Below are positions 63,639 through 64,000 of a DNA stretch of 64,000 nt, piece after piece (position 1 is the first letter of the stretch; every line of letters begins with the position of its first letter). Source of the DNA: Devosia pacifica (GTDB taxonomy: Bacteria > Pseudomonadota > Alphaproteobacteria > Rhizobiales > Devosiaceae); contig NZ_BMZE01000002.1 of assembly GCF_014652635.1 (NCBI RefSeq), positions 1 through 64,000 on the forward strand, read 5' to 3'. The notes beneath the pieces were generated by a model. It made no database searches and was not told the origin of the DNA. It saw only the letters and a list, made by a program, of their open reading frames with translations. Position numbers and translations under genes: made by a program.

Positions 63639-64000
63639 CGGTTGCTCCTGCGGCCTTCGATGCGGTCAAGGACGGCAAATGCAGCCGCCAGAACGTTCGT
63701 ACCGGGGCCGAAGATTTCGGCGACACCAGCGTCTTGTAGCGCCTCCTGATCCTGCTGAGGCACAATACCACCGACAACGACAATCATCTCGTCCGCCCCT
63801 CGCTCGGTGAGGGCGGTCATCAGTTCAGGAACAAGCGTTGCGTGACCTGCGGCAAGGCTCGACACGCCGATAGCGTCAACACCGAGGCTCTGGGCCTGCG
63901 CTGCCGCCTCCTCCGGCGTCTCGAAAAGATCACCCAAATGCACCGTCAGCCCGACATCCGCGAAGGCGGACGCAATGACCTTGGCACCGCGATCATGACC
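63635..64000 (-). CDS. methylmalonyl-CoA mutase, C-terminal B12-binding part, cut by window edge
   Basis: The frame is open to the right edge (121 codons visible). It is the B12-binding domain: GHDRGAK at the very edge holds the cobalt-ligand histidine region, then DIGLTVH-like strand, LGVDAIGVSSLAAGHATLVPELMTAL and VVVGGIVPQQDQEALQDAGVAEIFGPGT. It serves propionyl-CoA breakdown together with the epimerase. The catalytic barrel lies outside the window. Confidence 0.93.
   Translation of the reverse strand, partial: GHDRGAKVIASAFADVGLTVHLGDLFETPEEAAAQAQSLGVDAIGVSSLAAGHATLVPELMTALTERGADEMIVVVGGIVPQQDQEALQDAGVAEIFGPGTNVLAAAFAVLDRIEGRRSNR

Overview
This window looks like alphaproteobacterial chromosome, probably Hyphomicrobiales, with about 30 kb of integrated mobile DNA at its left side. 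The taxonomic inference rests on a RirA-type Rrf2 iron regulator with its three-cysteine motif, PHO-box-controlled ugp genes, an HWE-type PAS histidine kinase, and codon use and GC content near 60 percent. The genus cannot be fixed from the sequence alone.

Layout. Positions 1-30,690 are accessory DNA. At the far left are a ParA-like fragment, a TraK-like small gene and a frameshifted large serine recombinase (1193-2823), read as the right end of one integrated element. From about 2,830 to the tRNA-Arg(CCG) gene at 30,687-30,763 lies a second element. It carries a relaxase, MobC, a probable oriT, a VirD4-like coupling protein, ArdC, ParA with a ribbon-helix-helix partner, a palindrome/iteron array, a winged-helix Rep-like protein, an orphan DNA methyltransferase and, at its right end, an intact serine recombinase whose last codons and stop lie inside the tRNA gene. 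No mating-pair (type IV secretion) genes are in view, so it reads as a mobilizable rather than self-transmissible element.

Defence and maintenance cargo of the second element: a HicB-like / DUF3644 (HEPN-like) / Lit-like peptidase group in the same apparent operon as mobC and the relaxase; an operon of DUF2188 protein, a 312-aa unknown and a predicted pPIWI-associating-nuclease-type protein; a divergent XRE-ImmA/PIN pair; a type III restriction-modification pair; and a HigBA toxin-antitoxin pair with its own operator. These are the best places to look for an undescribed system.

Right of the tRNA the sequence is ordinary chromosome: a lytic transglycosylase lipoprotein, HWE kinase with a receiver protein, polA, cytochrome b561, an HU-family protein, rirA, an ABC-F protein (Uup type), phnN/phnM/2H phosphoesterase, glycerate 2-kinase and a galactose-dehydrogenase-like oxidoreductase, an aldo-keto reductase, a complete dppABCDF-type peptide importer, two oxidoreductases, a SIMPL protein, a CHASE-PAS-GGDEF-EAL protein, the ugpBAEC glycerol-3-phosphate importer behind near-perfect PHO boxes, and methylmalonyl-CoA epimerase followed by the cut-off B12-binding end of methylmalonyl-CoA mutase at the right edge.
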